In this document: positions 18,485 to 26,866 of the stretch, one piece after another
Layout: each line of letters opens with the position of its first letter
Numbering within the stretch: the stretch's first letter is position 1
Source of the DNA: an uncultured Chlorobiaceae bacterium
GTDB taxonomy: Bacteria; Bacteroidota; Chlorobiia; Chlorobiales; Chlorobiaceae
Length of the DNA stretch: 64,000 nucleotides
Reading direction: 5' to 3'
Assembly (NCBI GenBank): GCA_903895195.1
Contig: CAITSZ010000011.1
Coordinates: forward strand, 186,001-250,000
Program-made: the position numbers and the translations under genes
The notes under the pieces: model-generated
Told to the model about the DNA's origin: nothing
Database searches by the model: none
The model's input: only the letters and a program-made list of their open reading frames with translations

Positions 18485-20530
18485 ATGGTTATGAGAAAGC
18501 TTTTCATTTCTCTCAAACGTCATGTACTGCAGTCAGTCATGACGTTTTTTTTATTTCTGACACCCCTCTTTTTTCCTTTTTCCTTTCTTCATGCTGAAGA
18601 TCGTGACCTTCAGCAATTGTTCGACAGCGCAGAATCTGAAGCAAATCTTGAGCAGTTGGTCAACTTGATTGAAAATTTAAAAACCAAAAATATTTCTCTC
18701 AATCAGGCAGACGCCGATGAACTCCGACAGCTTCCCTGGCTGACAACCTTCGATGTTCAAGCCATTTTGTCATATCGCCGTGATAAGGGTCCGATTCTTT
18801 CCCTTGAGACACTTGAACCTATTTTAGGAAAAGAGAAAACCACCGCCGTTGCCCCCTATATTCTCCTGAATTCAACCACAACTCCTCCATCCTCAGCACT
18901 CAGCACTCAGAACCCAGCACTTTCCTTTTATAGTCGCCTGAGGTGGGAAACAACAGAGCGTAAAGGCATAATAACCGGTGCCTACAGTGGGGATAATTAC
19001 AAACTTAATCATCGCCTGCAGTTTTCTGCTCCTCACTTTGATGCCGGTTTCGTTCAGGAAAAAGATATAGGTGAGCCTGATATTGCAGACTTTTCGTCAC
19101 TAAGCATTCGTGCCTATGATTTTGGGGTTATAAAAAATGCTGTTATCGGTAACTATCGGCTGAATTTTGGAGAAGGGGTGCTCATCGGACAGAGCCGAAC
19201 GTTTTCTAAAGGCTCTGAACCGATAAAGAGTGTCCAGCTTTTATCAAAGCAGATATCCGGCTATACATCCAGTTCCGAAAGCGGGTTTCTGCAAGGTGCT
19301 GCAACAACGTTGAAGCTTGATCATGTTGAGGTAACTTCATTTTATTCGGCTAACCATGTCGATGCCGTCATCAATAAAACAAGTGGACTGATTACCAGTT
19401 TTGATGAATCGGGTAACCATCGTACCTCTCTTGAAACAAGCCGGAAAGACAATGTTACAGAAACCCTCACAGGAGCAAATCTGCTTTATCGGTATCAAAC
19501 AGACCTTTTAAGCGCCAAGCTTGGCGGTACCCTTTTCTACTACAATTATTCCCAACCCCTCGCAATCCTCAACCCTCAGCCCTCGGCCCTCAGCACTCAG
19601 AACTCAGCACTATGTTATAGTATCCAGGCAGATGCTTCCCTCGACAAGGTCAATCTTTTCGCCGAAGCGGCATTTTCAGAAAAGCCAAATGAGGCCTCAT
19701 GGATAGCAGGCTCAGAGTTTGAGATTGTTAAAGGCGTCAGCATGATTGCATCTCTCAGGCGCTATGGAACCTATTTTTATTCACCGTTCTCGGGAGCGTT
19801 TGCCGAAAGGGGAGTTGGCGCCTCAAACGAACAGGGAGACTATGTCGGTATCAAGGCAAAAGTAAATAACAGACTCTCAGTAGGTGCTTATTATGATCTG
19901 TTTACCTTTCCATTGCTTGACGATCATTGTTTGTACCCTTCTGACGGGAATGATTGCAGAGTGTTTATGACATGGAAGCAATCGCCATTCGTAATCTGGA
20001 ATCTGGAATTGCAGCATAAATATAAAGAAGAACAGGCAAATCAGGGGAGTACGGGCAATCCGCTATGGACGGCACTCCCGAAAATCACTGATCGCAGCAG
20101 GCTGGATTGTGATGTAGACGTTTCCAGGCGTGTTCATCTGAGGAGCCGTGGAGAAGTGAAAAAAGTTGTCAATAAATATCAGTCAGGTGACTCAGCATTG
20201 TTTGGATGGCTGATATATCAGCAGGCGGGTTACCATGTTGGCACATTCAGTCTGAAAGGGCGGGTTACCATGTTCGACAGTGATGATTATGATGCTGCCC
20301 TCTATGCTTATGAAGATGACCTGCCGCTGACCTCGACTCTCGGCCTTTACAACGGACGCGGGAAATCACTTTTTATATTGGCATCATGGCAGGCCATGCA
20401 GGGGATGAAGCTTGCAGTACGTTACGATATGGCCTGGTATAGTGATAGAGATCTCTTTGGCAGCGGCAATGACGAACGAGCCACCAGTTCTCCCGGCTCA
20501 TTCCATCTCGGCTGTTTATTGTCATTCTGA
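18485..20530 (+). CDS. Helix-hairpin-helix outer-membrane beta-barrel protein
   Basis: 681 residues. A signal peptide (MRKLFISLK, hydrophobic run to about 35, cleavage near LHA-ED) is followed by a ComEA-like helix-hairpin-helix segment (ISLNQADADELRQLPWL, YRRDKGPILSLETLEPILG). A long beta-rich region follows, ending in Phe (GSFHLGCLLSF), as in outer-membrane barrels. Similar proteins are known in Bacteroidetes and Chlorobi without a set function. Two insertions, SSALSTQNPALS (about 137-148) and NPQPSALSTQNSAL (about 362-375), are translated from heptamer repeat DNA and probably sit in surface loops. An AATCTGG-AATCTGG doublet near 19997 may be a third, smaller case. Confidence 0.75.
   Translation: MVMRKLFISLKRHVLQSVMTFFLFLTPLFFPFSFLHAEDRDLQQLFDSAESEANLEQLVNLIENLKTKNISLNQADADELRQLPWLTTFDVQAILSYRRDKGPILSLETLEPILGKEKTTAVAPYILLNSTTTPPSSALSTQNPALSFYSRLRWETTERKGIITGAYSGDNYKLNHRLQFSAPHFDAGFVQEKDIGEPDIADFSSLSIRAYDFGVIKNAVIGNYRLNFGEGVLIGQSRTFSKGSEPIKSVQLLSKQISGYTSSSESGFLQGAATTLKLDHVEVTSFYSANHVDAVINKTSGLITSFDESGNHRTSLETSRKDNVTETLTGANLLYRYQTDLLSAKLGGTLFYYNYSQPLAILNPQPSALSTQNSALCYSIQADASLDKVNLFAEAAFSEKPNEASWIAGSEFEIVKGVSMIASLRRYGTYFYSPFSGAFAERGVGASNEQGDYVGIKAKVNNRLSVGAYYDLFTFPLLDDHCLYPSDGNDCRVFMTWKQSPFVIWNLELQHKYKEEQANQGSTGNPLWTALPKITDRSRLDCDVDVSRRVHLRSRGEVKKVVNKYQSGDSALFGWLIYQQAGYHVGTFSLKGRVTMFDSDDYDAALYAYEDDLPLTSTLGLYNGRGKSLFILASWQAMQGMKLAVRYDMAWYSDRDLFGSGNDERATSSPGSFHLGCLLSF
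18892..18921 (+). repeat. Heptanucleotide repeat block C, intragenic
   Basis: Four units CTCAGCA, CTCAGCA, CTCAGAA, CCCAGCA plus CT. Read in frame as SALSTQNPAL inside the outer-membrane protein at 18485-20530. Confidence 0.88.
19556..19613 (+). repeat. Heptanucleotide repeat block D, intragenic
   Basis: From 19572 the units are ACCCTCA, GCCCTCG, GCCCTCA, GCACTCA, GAACTCA, GCACTAT, with CCCCTCG further left. Read in frame as PLAILNPQPSALSTQNSAL inside the same outer-membrane protein as block C. Confidence 0.88.
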
Positions 20531-20548
20531 GCAAAATCAAAGAGCCCT

Positions 20549-21496
20549 TTAACGCTTTCCCGATGCCCTTATGAGTCTGTCTCTTATTGCCCTGCCGATG
20601 CCAATGTTTTCGGGCAGTTCGCAGTATATCATCTTGATGCCCTGAGAATCACAGTGCCGGAAAAAACTGAACAGGTGCCGGCCGTACTCCTGAAGAGTCG
20701 GGCATATCCTGAACAATGAAACTCCTTCCGGAGGCGCTGATAGCCCGATGTAAGCTGAAGAAGGTCGGATGGTTATTTCATCATTGGCTTGTAACAGGCG
20801 AATCGATGCTTTTGGTGCATAATGAGGATATTTCAAACCAGGGCTTTTCGGAATCTCCTGCTTATCCGTGTGGACGTTCACTATGATTTCAGGTAGAACA
20901 GCCTCAAGTTGTTCAAGGGTTATGGCACCGGCCCTGAGAAGTACCGGCACAGAGCCGGAACAGTCCACAATGGTCGATTCAATGCCGATAGTACTCGGCT
21001 TTCCTCGAAGGAGAGCGTTGATTTTTCCGTGAAGATCTTCATAGACCGCTTCCCAGCTTGTAGCGCTTGGAAGTCCGGAAAGATTTGCTGAAGGAGCAGC
21101 AACAGGAGAGGAGCAATGGCTGAGAAATTCCTGTGCAAGAGGATTTGCCGGGCATCGGACTCCGACCGTTTCAAGCCCCGCGGTAACCGAATAAGGAACA
21201 CGTTGATTTTTTTTCAGAACAAGAGTAAGAGGGCCGGGGAAAAAATGTTCAATCAGTAGCCTTGCACTCTGATTTATTTCTTCAGCAACATCAGTCAGCT
21301 GTTCCGGACTATAGATATGAACTATTAACGGGTTGTCTCCAGGGCGGCCTTTTGCATGAAAGAGCTGTCTGATAGCCTCCGTGTGGCATATTCCTGCGCC
21401 AAGGCCATAAACTGTTTCTGTGGGAAATGCAACCACTCCGCCAGAGTTAAGGATGTCTGCGGCTTCTTTAGCTGAATCAGTAAGAGTGGTCTGCAT
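20549..21496 (-). CDS. sua5: L-threonylcarbamoyladenylate synthase, Sua5 type
   Basis: 315 residues: a YrdC domain (GGVVAFPTETVYGLGAG, FHAKGRPGDNPLIVHI, CSSPVAAPSANLSG, PSTIGIESTIVDCS), the linker SPGLKYPHYAPK that is diagnostic of Sua5, and a C-terminal Rossmann-like domain. It makes threonylcarbamoyl-AMP from threonine, bicarbonate and ATP for the t6A37 modification of ANN-decoding tRNAs. It converges with the outer-membrane gene and lies 19 bases downstream of the kinase gene on its own strand. Confidence 0.95.
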   Translation of the reverse strand: MQTTLTDSAKEAADILNSGGVVAFPTETVYGLGAGICHTEAIRQLFHAKGRPGDNPLIVHIYSPEQLTDVAEEINQSARLLIEHFFPGPLTLVLKKNQRVPYSVTAGLETVGVRCPANPLAQEFLSHCSSPVAAPSANLSGLPSATSWEAVYEDLHGKINALLRGKPSTIGIESTIVDCSGSVPVLLRAGAITLEQLEAVLPEIIVNVHTDKQEIPKSPGLKYPHYAPKASIRLLQANDEITIRPSSAYIGLSAPPEGVSLFRICPTLQEYGRHLFSFFRHCDSQGIKMIYCELPENIGIGRAIRDRLIRASGKR

Positions 21497-21515
21497 TATA
21501 TGCTTCGGTTATCAA

Positions 21516-22169
21516 CTATCTGCCTATGGAAAGAAATGGTATTTGTTCAGGGAGAAAAAGAACATAACAGAGCATGCCGATTGAAGCGCTGACCAGGGGG
21601 ATGGAAAGATTATCGTCAACCTTGAAGTTTCCAATACGTACAAAAAAAGTCTCAGTCAATGTGGCTGCAACTGCCATAGCGAAACCGATAACGATATTAA
21701 GCTCTGGAACCATGGCAATAATTACCAGTGAGGAGAGAAAAAATGCAATGCTTCCTTCAATGCTTTTTTCTCCAAACCGGTGTTTGCCAAAGGCTTTTCC
21801 GATAATTGCAGCAAAGGTATCTGAAATGGAAACCATCGAGAATGTGGCAATGACAATAATTTTAGGGAAAAAAACAACCAGTAGAAGGGCGCCCAGAGTA
21901 ATGTAGGTTGCTCCGTTCAGATAAGGTTTATTTTCAAGTTCATGGGTTCTCAGCATAGCGTCAAAAGTGCTGTGATACCATTTTGAAACGGGGCCATAAA
22001 AATTTTTAAGCAGGTCAACAAGAAAAAAACCGGAAAAAAGCGGAACAAGCAAAAGCAGTGCGACGTCTCGACTGATAAAGTAGTAGATCACTGGAATTGA
22101 TAAAGAGGAGAGATGAATCGTTTTTCGTGCAACTTCATAGCGAAGTTTTAACCGGTCGATTTTTTTCAT
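21516..22169 (-). CDS. SEC59/DGK1/VTE5-family membrane kinase (CTP-dependent)
   Basis: 217 residues with about six hydrophobic segments. The pattern EVARKTIHLSS at the N-terminus, SDTFAAIIGKAFGKHRFGEK with SIEGSIAFF in the middle, and KVDDNLSIPLVSA near the end is that of dolichol kinase, yeast Dgk1 and plant phytol kinase VTE5. These use CTP to phosphorylate a lipid alcohol. In a green sulfur bacterium, phytol or farnesol released from (bacterio)chlorophyll is a plausible substrate, but diacylglycerol or a polyprenol fit equally well by sequence. Confidence 0.75.
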   Translation of the reverse strand: MKKIDRLKLRYEVARKTIHLSSLSIPVIYYFISRDVALLLLVPLFSGFFLVDLLKNFYGPVSKWYHSTFDAMLRTHELENKPYLNGATYITLGALLLVVFFPKIIVIATFSMVSISDTFAAIIGKAFGKHRFGEKSIEGSIAFFLSSLVIIAMVPELNIVIGFAMAVAATLTETFFVRIGNFKVDDNLSIPLVSASIGMLCYVLFLPEQIPFLSIGR

Positions 22170-22293
22170 AGGTAAAAAACGGTATACAAGTCGAAAAAAA
22201 AGATTTTACCGGGGAACTGGCTGGATATCTGTTGATATCAGGCTTGAATATACACTGAAAACTCCATAAGAGAAAAGGGCAGCTGGGGGGCAA

Positions 22294-22325
22294 TAAAAAA
22301 ACCCGGGATTACCGGGGTTTTTCTC
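22294..22325 (-). terminator. Intrinsic terminator of the minus-strand gene at 22335-22565
   Basis: On the minus strand AAACCCCGG, loop TAAT, CCCGGGTTT followed by seven T residues. The stem has one mismatch or a single bulged base. It separates the small hypothetical gene from the kinase gene downstream. Confidence 0.75.
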
Positions 22326-22334
22326 TATTTCCTA

Positions 22335-22565
22335 TTACCGGGTGGAAAAGCATTCAGTAGAACATTTCCCCCTCTTATTCATACGAATAATGCCTACCCG
22401 CTTACCGATTTCATTGATCAGCCATACGTTATCGCCACTCTCAATAACCTCTCTGAAGACTGTATAAATTTTAAGTTCCGGTACTTCGTCATTCTTCTTT
22501 TTATTCTCTGCTCTTCGAGAAGAAAGCTCTATTAACCGATCTAAAGAAAATTCTAAATCGCTCAT
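22335..22565 (-). CDS. Small hypothetical protein
   Basis: 76 residues from ATG 22565 (MSDLEFSLDRLIEL); GTG at 22574 and a longer ATG at 22643 are possible but add hydrophobic residues without a clean start. The protein is charged and soluble, with a basic middle (SSRRAENKKKND) and a C-terminal beta-like half (LKIYTVFREVIES, VWLINEIGKRVGIIRMN). No family recognised. The strong terminator just behind it argues that it is a transcribed unit. It is divergent from ppx with a 336-base gap. Confidence 0.55.
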   Translation of the reverse strand: MSDLEFSLDRLIELSSRRAENKKKNDEVPELKIYTVFREVIESGDNVWLINEIGKRVGIIRMNKRGKCSTECFSTR

Positions 22566-22901
22566 GACAACCACGCTCCCGTTTACAAATAAGAAAAAAA
22601 TATTCGCAGTTTTACTGATGAAACTTTGAATATTGTTGATCAACTGTAAAGAAGGATATGTGCCACGGGGGAGCTCAGATTATATTCTGAGACGTACATA
22701 CAATCCGATGGTATTATACGTATTTTTTGTGTTAGTGCAAACAGATGTGAAAAGCAAAACCCTGAGGTGCAGCAAAATGCTTTATCAGATCTACTGCATC
22801 CAAATTCATCAAAAATCCCGGATTTTGGCTGGTTGCAGGCATACCGGTTTTTTGTATTTTCTTTCTGTATCGTTTTGTGAAATCGCCTTTAGACTATTGG
22901 T
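22566..22901. other. Divergent intergenic region without a recognised gene
   Basis: 336 bases between two divergent genes. Contains a small perfect hairpin CTCAGA/TCTGAG at 22674-22691 and AT-rich promoter-like sequence. An ORF at 22633-22905 has no ribosome-binding site and no family look. No regulatory motif recognised. Confidence 0.4.
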
Positions 22902-24461
22902 ATGACAACTGAGAAATTAAGAGTAGCTGCTATTGATCTCGGCACCAACTCCTTCCACATGATCATTGTCGAAGAGAGCCGGGGTAAAGGGATTGTTGAG
23001 ATCGACCGTGTGAAAAATATGATTTGTATTGGTCGAGGCAGTATTTCAACAAAGATGCTTGATGAAGGGGCGATGCAATCGGGTATTGCTGCTTTAAAGA
23101 ACTTTCTTGTTTTAGCAGCTCATCATGGTGTCGCTCCGGAGAACGTTATTGCATTTGCTACCAGCGCTATCAGGGAAGCAAAAAACCGTGTTGATTTTCT
23201 TAAGAGGGTTCGGGATGAAACCGGTCTGAAAGTCAGAGTTATATCAGGTCGGGAAGAGGCTGAGTTTATCTATTACGGAGTCCGTAACGCTGTTAAGATA
23301 GGTAAAGCGTTTGATCTTCTTTTTGATATTGGAGGAGGGTCTGTTGAGTTTATTATTGCAAACAATAAGGGTGTCCAGCTTCTTGAGAGCCGTAAAATCG
23401 GTGTTGCCAGAATGTATGAACGGTTTGTTTTTTCTGATCCGATTGTCCGGCATGATATCAAGATGCTTGAGCAATTCTTTTCGGCAGAGATGGTTTCTGC
23501 TGTCGCTGAAGCCTCAAAGCTGAAAGTTGCCCGTGCTATAGCATCCTCCGGCACAGCTCAGAATATTGCACGAATGATCTTTGCGATGAATGGCAGCCCG
23601 AACAAAGCATCACTCAACAATAGTCTCTTTACCCGAAAAGAGTTTCAGGCTCTTTACACAGCTCTGATACCTCTTGGTTCTCTTGAACGCCGGAAATTTA
23701 CCGGTCTTGATGCAAACAGGGTCGATTTGATTGTTCCGGGTCTGATTCTTATTGATATGATTTTCAGACTTTTCAATCTCAATGAAATTGTTGTGTCAGA
23801 TTATGCCCTGCGGGAGGGTATGGTACTTCACTATCTGAAGGATCAATTTAATGCTGTGGGTGAGCAGGAACATGAATTTGAGCTTGATATCCGCAAGGAG
23901 AGTGTTTATGAACTCGGGTGTCGTTGTGATTGGAATCGTAAACATTCAGAGCATGTTGCCACTCTCTCCCTGCAGCTGTTTGACAGTCTGGCATCGCTGC
24001 ACCATCTTGAAGCACCCTACCGCGAACTGCTCGAATGTGCCTCGCTTCTGCATAACATCGGATCCTTTATTTCTATATCATCACATCACAAACATAGTCA
24101 GTATATCATCCTTAATGGCGAACTCCGCGGATTTTCTCCGACTGAAATCGAAATTATTGCGCATGTAGCACGCTATCACCGCAAATCTCCTCCTTCTGAG
24201 AAACATACGGCATACAGTATTCTCAAGCCGACACAGAAAAGGGCTGTTGATGTGCTTTCAGGTATTCTCCGTCTGGCGAACGGCCTTGAACGAGGCCACA
24301 GGCAGAACATTCAGCATGCTGCAGTTACTGTGAAAGGGAGTGTCATTACCCTGCATATCAAACCCCGCTTTGAACCTGATATTGAAATCTGGTCAGCAGA
24401 ACTCCTGAAATCCTGGCTGGAAACTGTTTTGCAAAAAACAATCATCATTGAAGCTTCCTGA
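22902..24461 (+). CDS. ppx: Exopolyphosphatase / pppGpp phosphohydrolase
   Basis: 519 residues. An ASKHA-type N-terminal module carries the phosphate loops AAIDLGTNSFHMIIVE and DIGGGSVEFI, plus the conserved SGREEAEFIYYGV. The C-terminal HD-like domain carries RKHSEHVATLSLQLFDSL, LHNIGSFISISSHHKHSQYI. In the second motif the usual LHDIG reads LHNIG. The protein hydrolyses inorganic polyphosphate and/or pppGpp; sequence does not decide between Ppx and GppA. pabBC starts one base after its stop, so the two share a transcript. Confidence 0.9.
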   Translation: MTTEKLRVAAIDLGTNSFHMIIVEESRGKGIVEIDRVKNMICIGRGSISTKMLDEGAMQSGIAALKNFLVLAAHHGVAPENVIAFATSAIREAKNRVDFLKRVRDETGLKVRVISGREEAEFIYYGVRNAVKIGKAFDLLFDIGGGSVEFIIANNKGVQLLESRKIGVARMYERFVFSDPIVRHDIKMLEQFFSAEMVSAVAEASKLKVARAIASSGTAQNIARMIFAMNGSPNKASLNNSLFTRKEFQALYTALIPLGSLERRKFTGLDANRVDLIVPGLILIDMIFRLFNLNEIVVSDYALREGMVLHYLKDQFNAVGEQEHEFELDIRKESVYELGCRCDWNRKHSEHVATLSLQLFDSLASLHHLEAPYRELLECASLLHNIGSFISISSHHKHSQYIILNGELRGFSPTEIEIIAHVARYHRKSPPSEKHTAYSILKPTQKRAVDVLSGILRLANGLERGHRQNIQHAAVTVKGSVITLHIKPRFEPDIEIWSAELLKSWLETVLQKTIIIEAS

Positions 24462-24462
24462 T

Positions 24463-26304
24463 ATGGATGGATCGGCAACCTCTCAGCGGATCGCCGAAAC
24501 TCTTGCAAGGGAGGGTTCACTGTGGTTTGAATCAGCTTTCTGTAAAGGGTTACATTGCAATGCACTGCTTTTTTCTGATCCAGTTGAGGTCATATTGCTC
24601 TCCTCTCTTTCCAGTCTGGAAAGTTTTTTCCATACCCTCGAAGGAAAACTTGCCGAAGGCTACTACCTGGCCGGCTGGTTGAGTTATGAGGCCGGTTACG
24701 GTTTTGAACAAACTCTTTTTTCCATTGAAGCAGCAAAGCAATCACCTTCACCACTTGCTTGGTTCGGGGTTTACAGGGCACCGGAGCGTTGTTCAGAGAG
24801 CCTTGTTGAACGACTGTTTGCTGACAACGAGGCGGCTTCCCCCGGCTTTATATCTTTTAACCTCATGCTGGAAGAGTATGAGGAGAAGATAGGGATCATC
24901 AAAGATGAAATTGCCGCAGGAAATGTCTATCAGGTAAACTTTACCGGGCGTAACAGGTTTACGTTCAGCGGGTCTGCTTCAGCACTGTTTAGTGCATTGA
25001 GGGGCATGCAGCCCTCATCATACAAAGCATTTCTCAAAACCGGACCACAAACAATTCTCTCTTTTTCTCCTGAGCTTTTTTTTATAAAACGCGGTATGGT
25101 TATTGAAACAATGCCGATGAAGGGAACTGCCCCGCGAGGAAGCAGTGCTGAAGAAGACAGTCGTTTGCGAAAGGGTCTGGCTCAATGCAAAAAAAACCTT
25201 GCCGAAAATCTCATGATTGTTGACTTGTTGCGCAACGATCTCGGCAGAATATGCCGTCCGGGTTCGATTCTGGCCGAAGCACTGTTTACAACGGAAACCT
25301 ACCCGACTCTTCATCAGATGGTTTCAACAATCCGCGGAGAACAGAGAGAAAATATCGGGTTATACGAGCTGTTCAAAGCGCTTTATCCGTCCGGATCAGT
25401 AACCGGCGCTCCAAAAATAAAGGCAATGAAACTTATTCAGGCCCTTGAAACAGAACCAAGAGGAATCTATACAGGAACAATCGGTTTTATAACGCCTCAT
25501 CGCGACATGGTCTTTAACGTGGCGATCAGGACTGTTGAGTTGTCAGGAGAGAAAGGGCTCTATGGCTCGGGCAGTGGAATCGTGTGGGACTCTGATGCAC
25601 TGCAGGAGTATCGGGAGTGCCAGCTTAAAGCGAAAATCCTTACTGATGCCGGCAATTTGCACGTAGAGCTTTTTGAGAGTATTCTATGGGCTGGAAGTTA
25701 TCTCTGGCTTGAGGAACATCTATGCCGTCTTGCATCATCAGCCCGTGCATTAGGATATCCTTATGACCATGCAGCAGCCATCCAGATCATCACTCAGCTT
25801 GAAGAGGAGTTGCGCCGAAGGGTCCATCGCGTCAAAGTCAAGCTTACCCTTTCATTGCAGGGGACATTTTCTACCACCTTTCAGCCTATAGAAGTCGTGA
25901 GCACATCTCTACCAGTTCGCCTTTGCCTTGCCACCCAAAGAACTGACTCATCGAAGACGGCACTTTATCACAAAACAACAAAGAGAGCTCTTTATGACCT
26001 TTATTACAGTGCTGCCTGTGAAAAGGGTTATGACGAAGTCCTTTTCCTCAATGAGCGCGGAGAGTTGACGGAAGGGGCAATCAGCAATCTTTTTATCAGT
26101 AAAAATCGACATTTCTATACTCCGCCTGTGAGTTCCGGTCTTCTCAATGGCATATTCCGCCAATATTTCCTTGCAACTCGCTCATTTGCCTCCGAAAAAC
26201 TTATAACCCTCCAGGAGCTTCTCTACGCCGACACGATCTACATTGCAAATTCAGTGCGGGGGCTGAGGCAAGCCGTTTTCACCGGTGATCACCTCTCTTT
26301 ATAG
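24463..26304 (+). CDS. pabB: Aminodeoxychorismate synthase component I fused to aminodeoxychorismate lyase (PabB-PabC)
   Basis: 613 residues from ATG 24463. Residues 1 to about 390 are a chorismate-binding PabB (GNVYQVNFTGR, MPMKGTAPRG, ENLMIVDLLRNDLGRI, YPSGSVTGAPKIKAM). The rest is a class IV PLP aminotransferase fold like PabC (HKTTKRALYDLYY with the lysine, GYDEVLFLNERGELTEG, SNLFIS, PPVSSGLLNGIFRQ). Together they take chorismate to p-aminobenzoate for folate; folP is at 32444-33343. The glutaminase PabA must be encoded elsewhere. The stop codon TAG is the first triplet of a 9-bp repeat array. Confidence 0.92.
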   Translation: MDGSATSQRIAETLAREGSLWFESAFCKGLHCNALLFSDPVEVILLSSLSSLESFFHTLEGKLAEGYYLAGWLSYEAGYGFEQTLFSIEAAKQSPSPLAWFGVYRAPERCSESLVERLFADNEAASPGFISFNLMLEEYEEKIGIIKDEIAAGNVYQVNFTGRNRFTFSGSASALFSALRGMQPSSYKAFLKTGPQTILSFSPELFFIKRGMVIETMPMKGTAPRGSSAEEDSRLRKGLAQCKKNLAENLMIVDLLRNDLGRICRPGSILAEALFTTETYPTLHQMVSTIRGEQRENIGLYELFKALYPSGSVTGAPKIKAMKLIQALETEPRGIYTGTIGFITPHRDMVFNVAIRTVELSGEKGLYGSGSGIVWDSDALQEYRECQLKAKILTDAGNLHVELFESILWAGSYLWLEEHLCRLASSARALGYPYDHAAAIQIITQLEEELRRRVHRVKVKLTLSLQGTFSTTFQPIEVVSTSLPVRLCLATQRTDSSKTALYHKTTKRALYDLYYSAACEKGYDEVLFLNERGELTEGAISNLFISKNRHFYTPPVSSGLLNGIFRQYFLATRSFASEKLITLQELLYADTIYIANSVRGLRQAVFTGDHLSL

Positions 26305-26340
26305 GTTCCATAGGTCTTATAAGTCCTATAGGACGTATAA
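26302..26340. repeat. Degenerate 9-bp tandem repeat with central palindrome
   Basis: Four 9-mers in tandem: TAGGTTCCA, TAGGTCTTA, TAAGTCCTA, TAGGACGTA, then TAA. GTCCTATAGGAC at 26323-26334 is a perfect 12-bp palindrome. The first unit supplies the stop codon of pabBC. Similar TCCTATAGG-type arrays occur between genes in other bacteria, as far as I recall. Confidence 0.7.
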
Positions 26341-26398
26341 CAAAAGAAACCTATATTTATAGGTAAGTAATCCACTCAAAAACTTACTGCAAAACGAC

Positions 26399-26866
26399 AT
26401 GCGTGACCACACTCCTGACTTCAAACTCAATGAGCTCTCAACCGACAACAAGGCGCTCATTCGTCAAACTGTTCAGCAGCTGATTGAAAAACTCTTTGCC
26501 GACGGCAAACTCACGCCCCATACCCATCTCGAATTCTGGATCGAAGTCCCCGGCATTCAGCGCCCGCGAGGCACCTTCAGGACCGGCTTCCTCATGCCCG
26601 ACAGCTTCATCTACATCAGCGACTACTTCCAGTCCGGTGACCATACACCCCCGACGCTAAAGCCCAGTCAAGCCTATATCAACGACGGGCTCACCCTCAA
26701 CAATGTCTGGGACGATCTTCTCGACGAACTCTATTACCAGGTTGAAATTTTTACCTCCCAAAAAGCTACAGAAAAAGGAATAACACTTGAAGTGTGGGTA
26801 GGCAATCGGCAGCGCCCGGAGGGGGAGTGGATCTATGCAGTTGACCGTAAAGTAGAGCTTGGTTAG
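26399..26866 (+). CDS. Hypothetical protein
   Basis: 155 residues, acidic, soluble, no signal peptide. Helical N-terminus (LSTDNKALIRQTVQQLIEKL) then a beta-rich part (THLEFWIEVPGIQRPRGTFR, IYISDYFQ) and a C-terminal strand pair (ITLEVWVGNRQRPEGEWIYA). Codon use matches the neighbours, but I do not recognise the family. It stands alone between the 9-bp repeat and convergent nth, overlapping nth by four bases at the 3' ends. Confidence 0.65.
   Translation: MRDHTPDFKLNELSTDNKALIRQTVQQLIEKLFADGKLTPHTHLEFWIEVPGIQRPRGTFRTGFLMPDSFIYISDYFQSGDHTPPTLKPSQAYINDGLTLNNVWDDLLDELYYQVEIFTSQKATEKGITLEVWVGNRQRPEGEWIYAVDRKVELG

Noticed and set aside
22633-22905. 90-codon plus-strand ORF ahead of ppx
   Set aside because: Overlaps the ppx start in another frame, cysteine- and aromatic-rich without pattern, no ribosome-binding site.
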